NCBI RefSeq assembly: GCF_004803895.1 | Contig: NZ_CP021978.1 | Coordinates: forward strand, 3,968,001 to 4,032,000 | From: Streptomyces hawaiiensis | GTDB lineage: Bacteria > Actinomycetota > Actinomycetes > Streptomycetales > Streptomycetaceae | DNA: 64,000 nucleotides | Direction: 5' to 3' | In this document: positions 53,042 through 61,789 of the stretch, in pieces | Layout of the letters: every line of letters starts with the position of its first letter | How positions within the stretch are numbered: position 1 is the stretch's first letter | Program-made: the position numbers and the translations under genes | The notes under the pieces: generated by a model | The model's input: only the letters and a program-made list of their open reading frames with translations | The model's database searches: none | Told to the model about the DNA's origin: nothing

Positions 53042-53230
53042 GGTTGCTCGCGCCGTTCCCCGCGCCCCTGACGCGCGCCGCAAGCCGCCCACGGCCTACC
53101 GCGCGACCGCGGGCCCGTCGTGGTTGCTCGCGCAGTTCCCCGCGCCCCTGAGGGGCGCCGCAAGCCGCCCACCGCCTACCGCGGGCCCGTCGTGGTTGCT
53201 CGCGCAGTTCCCCGCGCCCCTCAGGGGGCG
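53042..53230. repeat. Three tandem copies of interspersed repeat family B
   Basis: GGTTGCTCGCG begins at 53042, 53122 and 53194; each is followed by GTTCCCCGCGCCCCT, and the first two also by CGCAAGCCGCCCAC. The unit is 72-80 bp. The same words occur reversed at 32613-32660. The 317-bp stretch between the nucleotidyltransferase and DoxX genes otherwise contains only the terminator at 53247. Confidence 0.85.
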
Positions 53231-53246
53231 CCTGGCCTCAGGGTGT

Positions 53247-53283
53247 CGACAGGCCCCGCACCGTGGTGGTGCGGGGCCTGTCG
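53247..53283. terminator. 16-bp stem terminator between convergent genes
   Basis: CGACAGGCCCCGCACC (53247-53262) pairs with GGTGCGGGGCCTGTCG (53268-53283) around GTGGT. It serves the DoxX gene (leftward) and possibly the nucleotidyltransferase. Confidence 0.85.
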
Positions 53284-53300
53284 GGTTCTCGGTCGCGGGG

Positions 53301-54998
53301 CTAGCCCAGCAGGCCGCCCACCAGGCCCGGGCGCCCGGTGGAGGAGGAGCCGCCGCTGCCCGAGCCGCCCGTCGAGCCCGTGCCGCCCGTCGCCGTGCCG
53401 CCGGAGGTGGGGCCGGTCGTGGTGCTCGGGGCCTGGTCGGCCGGGGAGGACTGCTGGGGCGGGGCCTGGCCCGCGGTGCCCTGGGTCTGGCTGGGAGAGC
53501 CGCCGGTGACGTTGCCGGTGTCGCGGGTGGCGCCCGGCCTGGTCGTGGTGCCCGCGCTGGGGCTCGCCGAGCCGGCCGTGGCGCCCTGGGTGGGCGAGGA
53601 GGAGGCCGACGGGGTCCGCTTGTCCTGCCGCTTGCCGGGCTCCCCCGGCAGCGGGGAGCCCGGCAGCTCATTGCGCGGGGCCTCGCCGGGGCCCGGGACG
53701 ACGACCCGGTCGGCGTCGCGCACGGCGCCGCCGAGCAGCGAGCCGACGAGCAGGGTGATCCCGGTGGCGATGGCGGTGACGAGGGCGCCGCGGCGCAGCA
53801 CGTAACGCCGCAGGTCCCAGATGTCGGCGCGGGGGCCGAGGCGGCGCCAGGCACTGCCGGCCAGGCGGCCGTCGACGGAGTAGACGGGGGCGCCGGCGAT
53901 GATCAGCGGAGACCAGGCGGCGAGGTAGATGATGTCGGGGGTCTCGTAGGCGGGGACGCTCTTCCAGCTGACCGTGACCAGCAGCGCGGCCGACAGCAGG
54001 GCGCCCAGGCACGCGGCGACGCGCTGCCAGCAGCCCAGGACCGTCAGGACGCCGACGATGACCTGCGCGAAGGCGATGACCAGACCGGCGCCGACCGGGT
54101 GCTCGAGGGCGAACTGGCGCAGCGGCTCGGCGACTTCCCACGGGTGCAGGGTGTTGAGCCACTTGACCATGGAGCCGCGCTTGCCGCCGTCGAAGTAGAC
54201 GGGGTCGCACAGCTTGCCCATGCCGGCGTAGATGGAGATGAAGCCGAGGAAGACGCGCAACGGGAGCAGGACGACGCCGAGGTTCATCCGGCGGCCCGGA
54301 TAGTAGGCGTGCCGGGCCGGGTCGTCGCCGTGCCGCTTGGCCCGGCGCCCGGTGTCGTCCGCGCCGGTGGCGGACTCCTCGAACTCGCCGTCCTCATAGG
54401 CCGGTTCGTCGTAGGCGCTGCCGACGGTGCGCATCGGCGGCAGCAGCCGGGTGCCGTCGGCGGGCTCGTAGGTGCGCTGGGGGCCGACGACCGGGGTCTC
54501 GACGGTCTGGGTGAGGTCGTTCTCGTAGCCGGCGCCCTCGTAGCCGGCGCCGCTGTAACCCGCACCCTGGTGTCCGGGGCCGTCGTAGCCCGGGCCCACG
54601 CGGGAGATGACCTGGGTGGCTCCGGTGCCGGAGGCCGGCTCGTCGGTGTGGCGGACGCTCTCGTGCCGCACGGCTTGCAGAAGCCGGTGCGCGCCGGTGT
54701 CGTCGGGGGCGGATCTGCCGCTCCAGACGACGGGCCGGCGGCGGGCGGTGACCCCGTCCGCCTCGCCCCTAGCGAGGGGCATGCGGGCGGTGTCCTCGGT
54801 GGCGGTCAGATGCCGTGCGACCCGGGGGGACTGAACGCGACGCGTCGAGACGCCCAACTGCACGCGAAAGCTCGCGTGGTTGACGATGACCTGCGCCGGG
54901 TCGCTCGGCACCTTCACCATGCTCAGCGCGGGAGCGTCGTCGAGTCCCGACGAGCGGTCCCCCGTGGGTGTGCGGGGTGTTCTGGTGTCCACACTCAT
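53301..54998 (-). CDS. DoxX-family membrane protein with disordered tails, 565 aa
   Basis: A long N-terminal cytoplasmic region (~1-235) rich in Gly-Tyr repeats (YDGPGHQGAGYSGAGYEGAGYEN) precedes a four-helix DoxX domain (~240-425; LRVFLGFISIYAGMGKLCDP, HPVGAGLVIAFAQVIVGVLTVLG). The C-terminal ~110 residues are a Ser/Thr/Gly/Pro tail. DoxX proteins are linked to quinone or redox processes in other bacteria, but this group has unknown function. The length is unusually large because of the tails. Confidence 0.85.
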   Translation of the reverse strand: MSVDTRTPRTPTGDRSSGLDDAPALSMVKVPSDPAQVIVNHASFRVQLGVSTRRVQSPRVARHLTATEDTARMPLARGEADGVTARRRPVVWSGRSAPDDTGAHRLLQAVRHESVRHTDEPASGTGATQVISRVGPGYDGPGHQGAGYSGAGYEGAGYENDLTQTVETPVVGPQRTYEPADGTRLLPPMRTVGSAYDEPAYEDGEFEESATGADDTGRRAKRHGDDPARHAYYPGRRMNLGVVLLPLRVFLGFISIYAGMGKLCDPVYFDGGKRGSMVKWLNTLHPWEVAEPLRQFALEHPVGAGLVIAFAQVIVGVLTVLGCWQRVAACLGALLSAALLVTVSWKSVPAYETPDIIYLAAWSPLIIAGAPVYSVDGRLAGSAWRRLGPRADIWDLRRYVLRRGALVTAIATGITLLVGSLLGGAVRDADRVVVPGPGEAPRNELPGSPLPGEPGKRQDKRTPSASSSPTQGATAGSASPSAGTTTRPGATRDTGNVTGGSPSQTQGTAGQAPPQQSSPADQAPSTTTGPTSGGTATGGTGSTGGSGSGGSSSTGRPGLVGGLLG

Positions 54999-55126
54999 CT
55001 AACCGAGTGACGTCGGGTTAGGACACTGCTTTGACCCGCCGGATCTGTCCGGACCCCGTCAAGCTTGTCCCCGTCGCCCCGATGACACCGGAATTACCCC
55101 GTACGGGTGAAGTTCCGGACGCCTGT

Positions 55127-56068
55127 TCAACGCCGTCGGCGGGCCGCCTCGTACAGCACGATCCCCGCCGCCACACCGGCGTTGAGCGACTCGGCGCCGC
55201 CCGGCATCGGGATCCGCACCCGGTGGTCGCAGGTCTCCCCGACCAGCCGGGACAGCCCCTTGCCCTCGCTGCCGACGACGATGACGACCGGGCCGTCCAG
55301 CGCCTGAAGCTCGCTGATCTCGGCCTCGCCGTCGGCGGCCAGGCCGACGACCGCGATGCCGGCCTTCTTGTACGCCTCCAGGGCCCGGGTGAGGTTGGTG
55401 GCGCGGGCGACCGGGGTGCGGGCCGCGGCGCCGGCGGACGTCTTCCAGGCACCGGCCGTCATACCGGCCGCGCGGCGCTCGGGGACGACGACGCCGTGAC
55501 CGCCGAAGGCGGACACGGAGCGGACGACCGCGCCGAGGTTGCGCGGGTCGGTGACGCCGTCCAGGGCGACGATCAGCGGGTCCTCACCGCCGTCGTAGGC
55601 GGCGGACGCCAGGTCCTCGGGGTGGGCGTACTCGTACGGCGGGACCTGGAGGACCAGGCCCTGGTGGTTGAGACCGTTGGTCATCCGGTCCAGCTCGGGA
55701 CGCGGGGCCTCCATGAGGTTGATCCCGCCGCGCTCGGCGGCGACCTGGAGGGCCTCGCGCACCCGCTCGTCGTTGTCGATGAACTGCTGGACGTAGAGCG
55801 TGGAGGCGGGGACGCCCTCGCGCAGCGCCTCCAGGACCGAGTTGCGTCCGACGACCAGCTCGGACGTGCCCTTGCCGCCGCGGCCGCGCGCCACGGGCCG
55901 GCGTACGGCCTGCTTCGCCTTGGCGTTGACGATGCGGTTCTTCTTGTGCCCCTTGCGCATCTCGGCGGGCGGGGTCGGGCCCTTGCCTTCGAGGCCCCGG
56001 CGTCGCTGGCCGCCACTGCCGACCTGCGCGCCCTTCTTGCCGGACATGCGGCGGTTGTTCGCGGCCAT
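55127..56068 (-). CDS. rlmB: 23S rRNA (guanosine-2'-O)-methyltransferase RlmB, 313 aa
   Basis: A SPOUT methyltransferase: an N-terminal basic extension (MAANNRRMSGKKGAQ ...), substrate-binding domain VVGRNSVLEALREGV, and the SPOUT motifs LDGVTDPRNLGAVVRSVSAFGGHGVVV, VIVVGSEGKGLSRLV and IPMPGGAESLNAGVAAGIVLYE with its trefoil-knot SAM site. It methylates G2251 of 23S rRNA. It ends the leftward carD-ispD-ispF-cysS-rlmB series, 107 bp after cysS. Confidence 0.93.
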   Translation of the reverse strand: MAANNRRMSGKKGAQVGSGGQRRRGLEGKGPTPPAEMRKGHKKNRIVNAKAKQAVRRPVARGRGGKGTSELVVGRNSVLEALREGVPASTLYVQQFIDNDERVREALQVAAERGGINLMEAPRPELDRMTNGLNHQGLVLQVPPYEYAHPEDLASAAYDGGEDPLIVALDGVTDPRNLGAVVRSVSAFGGHGVVVPERRAAGMTAGAWKTSAGAAARTPVARATNLTRALEAYKKAGIAVVGLAADGEAEISELQALDGPVVIVVGSEGKGLSRLVGETCDHRVRIPMPGGAESLNAGVAAGIVLYEAARRRR

Positions 56069-56175
56069 TGAGCTACTCGTCTCCGTGAAGTGATTCGTAC
56101 GTACGTCTGTTATGTCTGTGCAGTGTGCCGCCCCAAGGCCCGGGCGGCACAATCGATCAGCCCGTGGGGCTTGTC

Positions 56176-57570
56176 TCAGCGCGGTCCGAGACTCCAGCGC
56201 GGTCCCTGCGGGCCGTCCTCGATGACCAGGCCGGACTGGCTCAGCTGGTCGCGGATGGCGTCCGCGGTGGGCCAGTCCTTGCGGGCCCGGGCGGCCTCGC
56301 GCTGGTCGAGGACCATGCGGACGAGCGTGTCGACCACACCGTGCAGGTCGTCGCCGCGGTCGCTCTCCCCGGCCCACCGGGCGTCCAGCGGGTCGAGGCC
56401 GAGCACGCCGAGCATCGCGCGGACCTCGGCGAGCCGGGCCACGGCGGCTTCCTTGTCGTCGGCGGCCAGCGCGCTGTTGCCCTGCCGGACGGTGGTGTGC
56501 ACCACGGCGAGTGCCTGCGGTACGCCCAGGTCGTCGTCCATGGCCTCGGCGAAGGCGAGCGGCACCTCGGGAGCGGGCTCGACGACGCCGGCCTTCTCCA
56601 CCACGCGCTGCACGAAGCCCTCGATCCGCGCGAACGCCGACTCGGCCTCGCGCAGCGCCTCCTCGCTGTACTCGATCATCGAGCGGTAGTGCGGGGTGCC
56701 GAGGTAGTAGCGCAGCACGATGGGACGCCAGCGCTTGACCATCTCGCTGACCAGGACCGAGTTGCCGAGCGACTTGGACATCTTTTCGCCGCTCATGGTG
56801 ACCCAGGCGTTGTGCACCCAGTACCGCGCGAAGTCGTCGCCGTAGGCCTTGGCCTGGGCGATCTCGTTCTCATGGTGCGGGAAGACCAGGTCCAGGCCGC
56901 CGCCGTGGATGTCGAAGGCGGTGCCGAGGTACTTGTGCGCCATCGCCGAGCACTCCAGGTGCCAGCCGGGACGGCCACGGCCCCAGGGCGTCTCCCAGTC
57001 GGGCTCGCCGGGCTTGGTGGCCTTCCACATGGCGAAGTCGCGCGGGTCGCGCTTGCCCGAGACGCCCTCGTCGGGCTGGCGCAGGTCGTCGATGTCCTGG
57101 TTGGACAGTGCCAGGTACTCGGGGAAGGAACGGACGTCGAAGTAGACGCTGCCGTCGGCGACGTAGGCGTGCCCGCGCTCGATGAGGCCGCGCATCATCT
57201 CGACCATCTCGGTGATGTGGCCGGTGGCCCGGGGCTCGTACGTCGGGGGCAGGCAACCGAGCGCGCGGTAACCGTCGTTGAACGCGCGCTCGTTCTCGTA
57301 GCCGATGGCCCACCAGGGGCGGTTCTGGTCGGCCGACTTGGCGATGATCTTGTCGTCGATGTCCGTCACGTTCCGCACGAACGTGACGTCGTAGCCGCGG
57401 TACTCGAACCAGCGGCGCATGATGTCGAAGTTCAGCCCGGAGCGGATGTGCCCGATGTGCGGGGCGGCCTGCACGGTGGCACCGCACAGGTAGATCGAGA
57501 CGCAACCCGGCTGGAGCGGGGAGAAGTCACGAATCTGCCGGGCGCTGGTGTCGTACAGGCGAATAGTCAC
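56176..57570 (-). CDS. cysS: Cysteinyl-tRNA synthetase, 464 aa
   Basis: A class-I aminoacyl-tRNA synthetase. The zinc/HIGH region YLCGATVQAAPHIGHIRSGLNFDI, KMSKSLGN and HGGGLDLVFPHHENEIAQ zinc-ligand stretch are all present. The start is GTG at 57570 with GGAG upstream; longer versions would reach past the promoter. This is the housekeeping CysS, distinct from MshC. It is next to ispF in the leftward series. Confidence 0.95.
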   Translation of the reverse strand: MTIRLYDTSARQIRDFSPLQPGCVSIYLCGATVQAAPHIGHIRSGLNFDIMRRWFEYRGYDVTFVRNVTDIDDKIIAKSADQNRPWWAIGYENERAFNDGYRALGCLPPTYEPRATGHITEMVEMMRGLIERGHAYVADGSVYFDVRSFPEYLALSNQDIDDLRQPDEGVSGKRDPRDFAMWKATKPGEPDWETPWGRGRPGWHLECSAMAHKYLGTAFDIHGGGLDLVFPHHENEIAQAKAYGDDFARYWVHNAWVTMSGEKMSKSLGNSVLVSEMVKRWRPIVLRYYLGTPHYRSMIEYSEEALREAESAFARIEGFVQRVVEKAGVVEPAPEVPLAFAEAMDDDLGVPQALAVVHTTVRQGNSALAADDKEAAVARLAEVRAMLGVLGLDPLDARWAGESDRGDDLHGVVDTLVRMVLDQREAARARKDWPTADAIRDQLSQSGLVIEDGPQGPRWSLGPR

Positions 57571-57669
57571 CACTCCAGGGTAGTGGGCACCGGGGTGTGC
57601 CTCAGGACCTTCCCCTCGGGGCGCGCATATTCGTGACATTGGCCGTCGGTGCGCCCCGGGCCCCTGCCC

Positions 57670-58191
57670 TCAGCCGGCGCGCACGACCAGCGCCGTGGCC
57701 ACCGCCATCAGCCCTTCCTCGCGGCCGGGGAAGCCGAGGCCGTCCGTCGTCGCGCCCGACACCGACACCGGGGCTCCGGCCGCCTCCGACAGGAGTTTCT
57801 GGGCCTCGTCCCGGCGCTTGCCGATCTTCGGGCGGGGACCCACCACCTGGACGGCGATGTTGCCGATCCGGAAGCCCGCCTCGCGCACGATGCGCGCGGC
57901 CTCCGTCAGCAGGCTGACCCCGGAGGCGCCCGACCACTCGGGGCGGCCCGTGCCGAAGTGCTGCCCGAGGTCGCCGAGGCCGGCGGCGGAGAAGAGGGCG
58001 TTGCAGGCGGCGTGGGCGACGACGTCCGCGTCGGAATGGCCGGCCAGGCCCGGGCCCTCGCCCTCCCACTTCAGACCGGCGCACCACAGCTCGCGGCCTT
58101 CCTCGAAGGCGTGGATGTCGGTGCCGATGCCGACCTGGGGGAGCGGGAACCCGTCCGGCGGCAGCCGGAGATCAGATGCCTCAGAAGCCAT
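57670..58191 (-). CDS. ispF: 2-C-methyl-D-erythritol 2,4-cyclodiphosphate synthase, 173 aa
   Basis: The MEP-pathway enzyme IspF: VGIGTDIHAFEEGRELWCAGL carries the zinc-binding Asp and His, LAGHSDADVVAHAACNALFSAAGLGDLGQHF the next His, and KIGKRRDEAQKLLSEA and SVSGATTDGLGFPGREEG complete the site. It overlaps ispD by 11 bp, so the two are translationally coupled. Confidence 0.95.
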   Translation of the reverse strand: MASEASDLRLPPDGFPLPQVGIGTDIHAFEEGRELWCAGLKWEGEGPGLAGHSDADVVAHAACNALFSAAGLGDLGQHFGTGRPEWSGASGVSLLTEAARIVREAGFRIGNIAVQVVGPRPKIGKRRDEAQKLLSEAAGAPVSVSGATTDGLGFPGREEGLMAVATALVVRAG

Positions 58192-58945
58192 CGTTGAGCC
58201 TCCTGCGGGCCAGGACCGCCTCCGCGAGGACCAGGTCGAGGGGGCGGGTGACCTTGAACGCCTCCTCGTGGCCGGGGACGGCCACGACCGTGAGGCCGAG
58301 CTGCTCGACCATGCCGGCGTCGTCGGTGACCTCGCCGGTCACCGTCTCGTGCGCCCGGACCAGCGTGGTCCGGTCGAAGCCCTGCGGGGTCTGCACGGCC
58401 CGCAGCAGGGCGCGCTCCGGCGTGGCGACGACCGGCTCCGGCTCGCCGGGGGTGCCGGCGGGCTCGACCTGCTTGACGGTGTCGGCGAGCGGCAGCGCCG
58501 GGACCACGGCCGGGGCACCGTCCCGTACGGCCTCGATCACCGCGTCGACCGTGTCCACCGGGACCAGCGGCCGGGCAGCGTCGTGGACCAGCACGATGTC
58601 GTGGCCGGGGGGCAGCGCGTCCAGGCCGAGCTTCACGGACTCCTGGCGGCTCCGCCCGCCCGGGACGACGAGGAAGTCCGTCCGCTCGGGCAGCGCGTGC
58701 GCGTCGAGCAGCGACCTGACCTCGGCGGCACCCTCGGGCGGGGCCACGACGACGACCAGGGAGACTGCGCGGGAGGCGGCCATCGCGCGGACCGCGTGGA
58801 TCAGCATGGGGGTGCCGCCCAGCGCGCGGAGCGCCTTGGGGGCGCCCGGGCCGAGTCGTACACCCCGGCCGGCGGCCGGGATCACGGCCGCCGTGCGGGC
58901 CGCGGAGGGGGCGGCAGACGGCGTTGGACGCGAATCGTCAGACAT
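58181..58945 (-). CDS. ispD: 2-C-methyl-D-erythritol 4-phosphate cytidylyltransferase, 254 aa
   Basis: IspD of the MEP isoprenoid pathway: AAVIPAAGRGVRLGPGAPKALRALGG (CTP-binding), GRSRQESVKLGLDAL, VLVHDAARPLVP and AVQTPQGFDRTTLVRAH. Its stop overlaps the ispF start by 11 bp. The gene follows carD after a 286-bp gap that shows no other gene and holds GC-rich inverted words near 59070-59098. Confidence 0.95.
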   Translation of the reverse strand: MSDDSRPTPSAAPSAARTAAVIPAAGRGVRLGPGAPKALRALGGTPMLIHAVRAMAASRAVSLVVVVAPPEGAAEVRSLLDAHALPERTDFLVVPGGRSRQESVKLGLDALPPGHDIVLVHDAARPLVPVDTVDAVIEAVRDGAPAVVPALPLADTVKQVEPAGTPGEPEPVVATPERALLRAVQTPQGFDRTTLVRAHETVTGEVTDDAGMVEQLGLTVVAVPGHEEAFKVTRPLDLVLAEAVLARRRLNDGF

Positions 58946-59231
58946 CGGTTCCTGTCAGGTTTGTGTGCTGGCCTGGCGTGGGTATGGCCTGGAGGAGTGC
59001 CGGGCGCGACGCGCTCGACCGGACCCTTCCGTGACGCTGGTCGAGCCGGCTGCCCGGGCCCGGCACCAACACCGGGGCGTGAGTGATAGCACACCCCGGG
59101 GTGACGGCGCATCGGCGCCGGAGTACGAACATGCCGCAGCGCCCGGCGACAAGGAATTCGTCATCGGGCACCGCGGCATTTCGATGTGCAGGCGCGCTTG
59201 ATACGCAGAGCGCTGAGCGACCGGCTTCGCC

Positions 59232-59714
59232 TCAGGAGGCGAGAACCTCGTCGAGCAGAGCTTCGGCCTTGTCCTCGTTGGTGTTCTCCGCGAGGGCCAG
59301 CTCGCTCACCAGAATCTGGCGGGCCTTGGCGAGCATGCGCTTCTCACCGGCGGAGAGTCCACGCTCGCGCTCACGACGCCACAGGTCACGCACCACTTCC
59401 GCGACCTTGATGACATCGCCCGAGGCGAGCTTCTCCAGGTTTGCCTTGTAACGACGGGACCAGTTCGTGGGCTCCTCGGCGTACGGCGCGCGCAGCACCT
59501 CGAAGACCCGGTCCAGCCCGTCCTGACCGACCACATCACGCACGCCGACGAACTCCGCATTGTCCGCTGGCACACGTACCGTCAGGTCGCCCTGGGCGAC
59601 CTTCAGCACCAAGTAGGTCTTGTCCACGCCTTTGATCTGGCGAGTTTCGATAGCCTCGATCAGCGCGGCCCCGTGATGGGGATAGACCACGGTGTCGCCA
59701 ACCTTGAACGTCAT
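59232..59714 (-). CDS. carD: CarD-family RNA polymerase-binding regulator, 160 aa
   Basis: An N-terminal RNA polymerase-interacting domain (MTFKVGDTVVYPHHGAALIEAIETRQIKG ... YLVLKVAQGDLTVRVPADN, ~1-60) and a helical DNA-binding part (LRAPYAEEPTNWSRRYKANLEKLASGDVIKVAEVVRDLWRRERERGLSAGEKRML). CarD stabilises open promoter complexes and is essential in mycobacteria. The size matches. It heads the leftward isoprenoid/tRNA-synthetase series. Confidence 0.95.
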   Translation of the reverse strand: MTFKVGDTVVYPHHGAALIEAIETRQIKGVDKTYLVLKVAQGDLTVRVPADNAEFVGVRDVVGQDGLDRVFEVLRAPYAEEPTNWSRRYKANLEKLASGDVIKVAEVVRDLWRRERERGLSAGEKRMLAKARQILVSELALAENTNEDKAEALLDEVLAS

Positions 59715-60296
59715 GTGACAGGTACCCCTTCCGTGGCTATCCAGGGTAACACGGAAACTGCGGGTTCTGAATGGCGTTTTCGCAGGTCAGGGCATATCTC
59801 GGGGCTTGACAACTCCGACAGGGACGTGCTTCGGACAGGGAGTGGAAGAAGGTATTCGCAGGTGGGAGCGGCTCTCCGGGGCGAGCGAAACGCGTACGTT
59901 ACACGCATCCGGAGCATCCTCCAGAAGGCCGAACATCCCCATATGTCCGGTTCCGTATGATCGACTTCCGCTACTCCGTTCGGAGGCCCGAGCCGGGTTC
60001 CGGTCGAATCCGGAATTGATCACGAGCTGCCCCGGCGGGCCGCCGGGTGATCAATTCCGAGGGCTCCGCGCATTCCTTCACGGAAATTTCGCGGTACCGC
60101 CCGGGACTCTTATGTGAATGCCGGACGAGCACCACGCCAATGTGACGCAGGAGTCACGCGTGACTCAGGTGGGATCAGCGGTGCCGGGGGGTCGGGTGCG
60201 GCCGGACGTGGGCGGCTCGGTAACCTAAGGCCCGCTGACAGACACTTAGGGCGGCTTTATCGGCCGCTCCGCTCGAGTCAAGGAGTTGCCGCCGCC
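59715..60296. other. Gene-free intergenic region between carD and the PCuAC-like lipoprotein
   Basis: About 580 bp between divergent genes with no plausible protein gene. It contains a TTGACA-like -35 (59806-59811, rightward), a long inverted repeat at 60012-60058, and presumably the promoters of carD and of the lipoprotein gene. No known regulator site is seen. Confidence 0.5.
60012..60058. promoter_or_regulatory. Perfect 12-bp inverted repeat with nested stem
   Basis: GGAATTGATCAC (60012-60023) and GTGATCAATTCC (60047-60058) are exact complements. Inside them CCCGGCG and CGCCGGG form a second stem. It is unexplained by any gene here and lies ~240 bp before the lipoprotein start. Confidence 0.65.
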
Positions 60297-60986
60297 GTGA
60301 GCAGCAGCCTTCGACGCGGTGCCCTCGCCGCCGTCGTCACCGCGTTCTCGATCGCCTCGCTCGCCGCGTGCGGTGCCGGCTCCAACGCCCAGACCCTGGA
60401 GATCCAGCCGGACAACGCGGCCACCAGCGTCGGTGACATCAAGGTCCAGAACGCGATCGTGATCACGCAGCCCGACCGCGAGTCGACCGGCCCGGCCGCG
60501 ATCTCCGCGACCTTCTTCAACTCCGGCAGGAGTGCCGAGACGCTGGAGTCCATCACCCTCCCGGGCACCGGCAAGACCGCCGAGCTCAAGCCCGCCAAGG
60601 GCGGCAGCCTCAGCATCCCGCCCGGCGGCTCGCTGATCCTGGGCGGCCAGAACAACGCCACGGCGATGCTGCCGAGCAGCCGTGAGGCCGTGCAGGACGG
60701 CAATGCCCAGAAGGTCACCTTCACCTTCAGCAAGACGGGTGCCGTGAGCCTGAGCGCGTTCGTCGTCCCCGCCGAGCACTACTTCAAGGAGTGGGGCCCG
60801 ACCGAGGTCCCGGCCGCGCCGGGTGCCTCGTCGTCCCCGTCCGGGTCACCGTCCGGCTCTCCTGCCGAGGGTGAGCCGGGCGCGCCGGAGAGCCCCGCGG
60901 GCGGTGGGACGCCGGGTGGCCACGAGGCGTCCGGCACGCCGACCGACGCGGCGTCGGCGAGTGCGGGCGCGGGCGCGGGGCACTGA
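60297..60986 (+). CDS. PCuAC/DUF461-like lipoprotein, 229 aa
   Basis: A lipoprotein signal (SLRRGALAAVVTAFSIASLAACGAG, lipobox LAAC) leads a domain resembling the periplasmic copper chaperone-like DUF461 group (IKVQNAIVITQPDRESTGPAAISATFFNSGRSAETLESI, LSIPPGGSLILGG). The canonical copper-binding Met/His cluster is not obvious. A Ser/Gly/Pro/Ala-rich tail (~180-229) ends the protein. GTG at 60297 has AAGGAG 12 bases upstream. It is convergent with phoP. Confidence 0.8.
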   Translation: MSSSLRRGALAAVVTAFSIASLAACGAGSNAQTLEIQPDNAATSVGDIKVQNAIVITQPDRESTGPAAISATFFNSGRSAETLESITLPGTGKTAELKPAKGGSLSIPPGGSLILGGQNNATAMLPSSREAVQDGNAQKVTFTFSKTGAVSLSAFVVPAEHYFKEWGPTEVPAAPGASSSPSGSPSGSPAEGEPGAPESPAGGGTPGGHEASGTPTDAASASAGAGAGH

Positions 60987-61015
60987 GCGGTCAGAACACC
61001 GAGCAGTCGTAGAAC

Positions 61016-61049
61016 AGGGCGGGACCTCTCCTGGGAGAGGTCCCGCCCT
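61016..61049. terminator. 15-bp perfect stem terminator between lipoprotein and phoP
   Basis: AGGGCGGGACCTCTC (61016-61030) and GAGAGGTCCCGCCCT (61035-61049) around CTGG, followed by TTT. It is bidirectional between two convergent genes. Confidence 0.9.
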
Positions 61050-61115
61050 TTGTGCCGCCGTGGTGCGCGGCCGGTCTACGGCTTGTGCCGCCGTGGTGCG
61101 CGGCCGGTCTACGGC
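61050..61115. repeat. Perfect 33-bp tandem duplication across the phoP stop codon
   Basis: TTGTGCCGCCGTGGTGCGCG... (33 nt) occurs exactly at 61050-61082 and 61083-61115. The second copy contains the phoP stop codon (61109-61111) and the last bases of its final codons. Confidence 0.9.
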
Positions 61116-61789
61116 TCGAACTTGTAGCCGAGGCCGCGGACCGTCACCAGGTAGCGCGGGGCGCCCGGGTCCGGCTCGATCTTGGCGCGCAGGCGCTTGA
61201 CGTGGACGTCGAGGGTCTTGGTGTCCCCGACGTAGTCGGCGCCCCAGACGCGGTCGATGAGCTGCATGCGCGTCAGCACGCGGCCGGCGTTGCGCAGCAG
61301 CATCTCCAGCAGGTCGAACTCCTTCAGCGGCAGGTCGATCTTGGTGCCGCCGACGGTGACCACGTGCCGGTCGACGTCCATACGGACCGGACCGGCCTCC
61401 AGGGCCGCCGGGGTGACCTCCTCGGGCTCGCCGCGGCGGCGCAGCACGGCACGGATGCGCGCGACCAGCTCGCGCGAGGAGAACGGCTTGGTGACGTAGT
61501 CGTCGGCTCCTATCTCGAGCCCGACGACCTTGTCGATCTCGCTGTCCTTGGCGGTCACCATGATGACGGGGACGTTGGAGCGGCCGCGCAACTGGCGGCA
61601 GACCTCGGTGCCCGGCAGGCCGGGCAGCATCAGGTCGAGAAGGACGAGGTCGGCGCCGTTGCGCTCGAACTCGTCGAGTCCGTCGGGCCCGGTGGTCGCG
61701 ACGGCGACCTCGAAGCCCTCCTTGCGGAGCATGTACGACAGGGCGTCGGAGAAGGACTCCTCGTCCTCGACGACGAGCACTCGGGTCAC
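61109..61789 (-). CDS. phoP: Phosphate response regulator PhoP, 226 aa
   Basis: An OmpR-type regulator: receiver MTRVLVVEDEESFSDALSYMLRKEGF with phospho-acceptor Asp52 (LDLMLPG), Lys101 (KPF), and a winged-helix DNA-binding domain (LPLKEFDLLEMLLRNAGRVLTRMQLIDRVWG ... KTLDVHVKRLRAKIEPDP). It activates genes under phosphate limitation through PHO boxes. GTG at 61789 overlaps the phoR stop by 4 bp and follows GGAGGT. The 3' end carries the 33-bp duplication. Confidence 0.95.
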   Translation of the reverse strand: MTRVLVVEDEESFSDALSYMLRKEGFEVAVATTGPDGLDEFERNGADLVLLDLMLPGLPGTEVCRQLRGRSNVPVIMVTAKDSEIDKVVGLEIGADDYVTKPFSSRELVARIRAVLRRRGEPEEVTPAALEAGPVRMDVDRHVVTVGGTKIDLPLKEFDLLEMLLRNAGRVLTRMQLIDRVWGADYVGDTKTLDVHVKRLRAKIEPDPGAPRYLVTVRGLGYKFEP

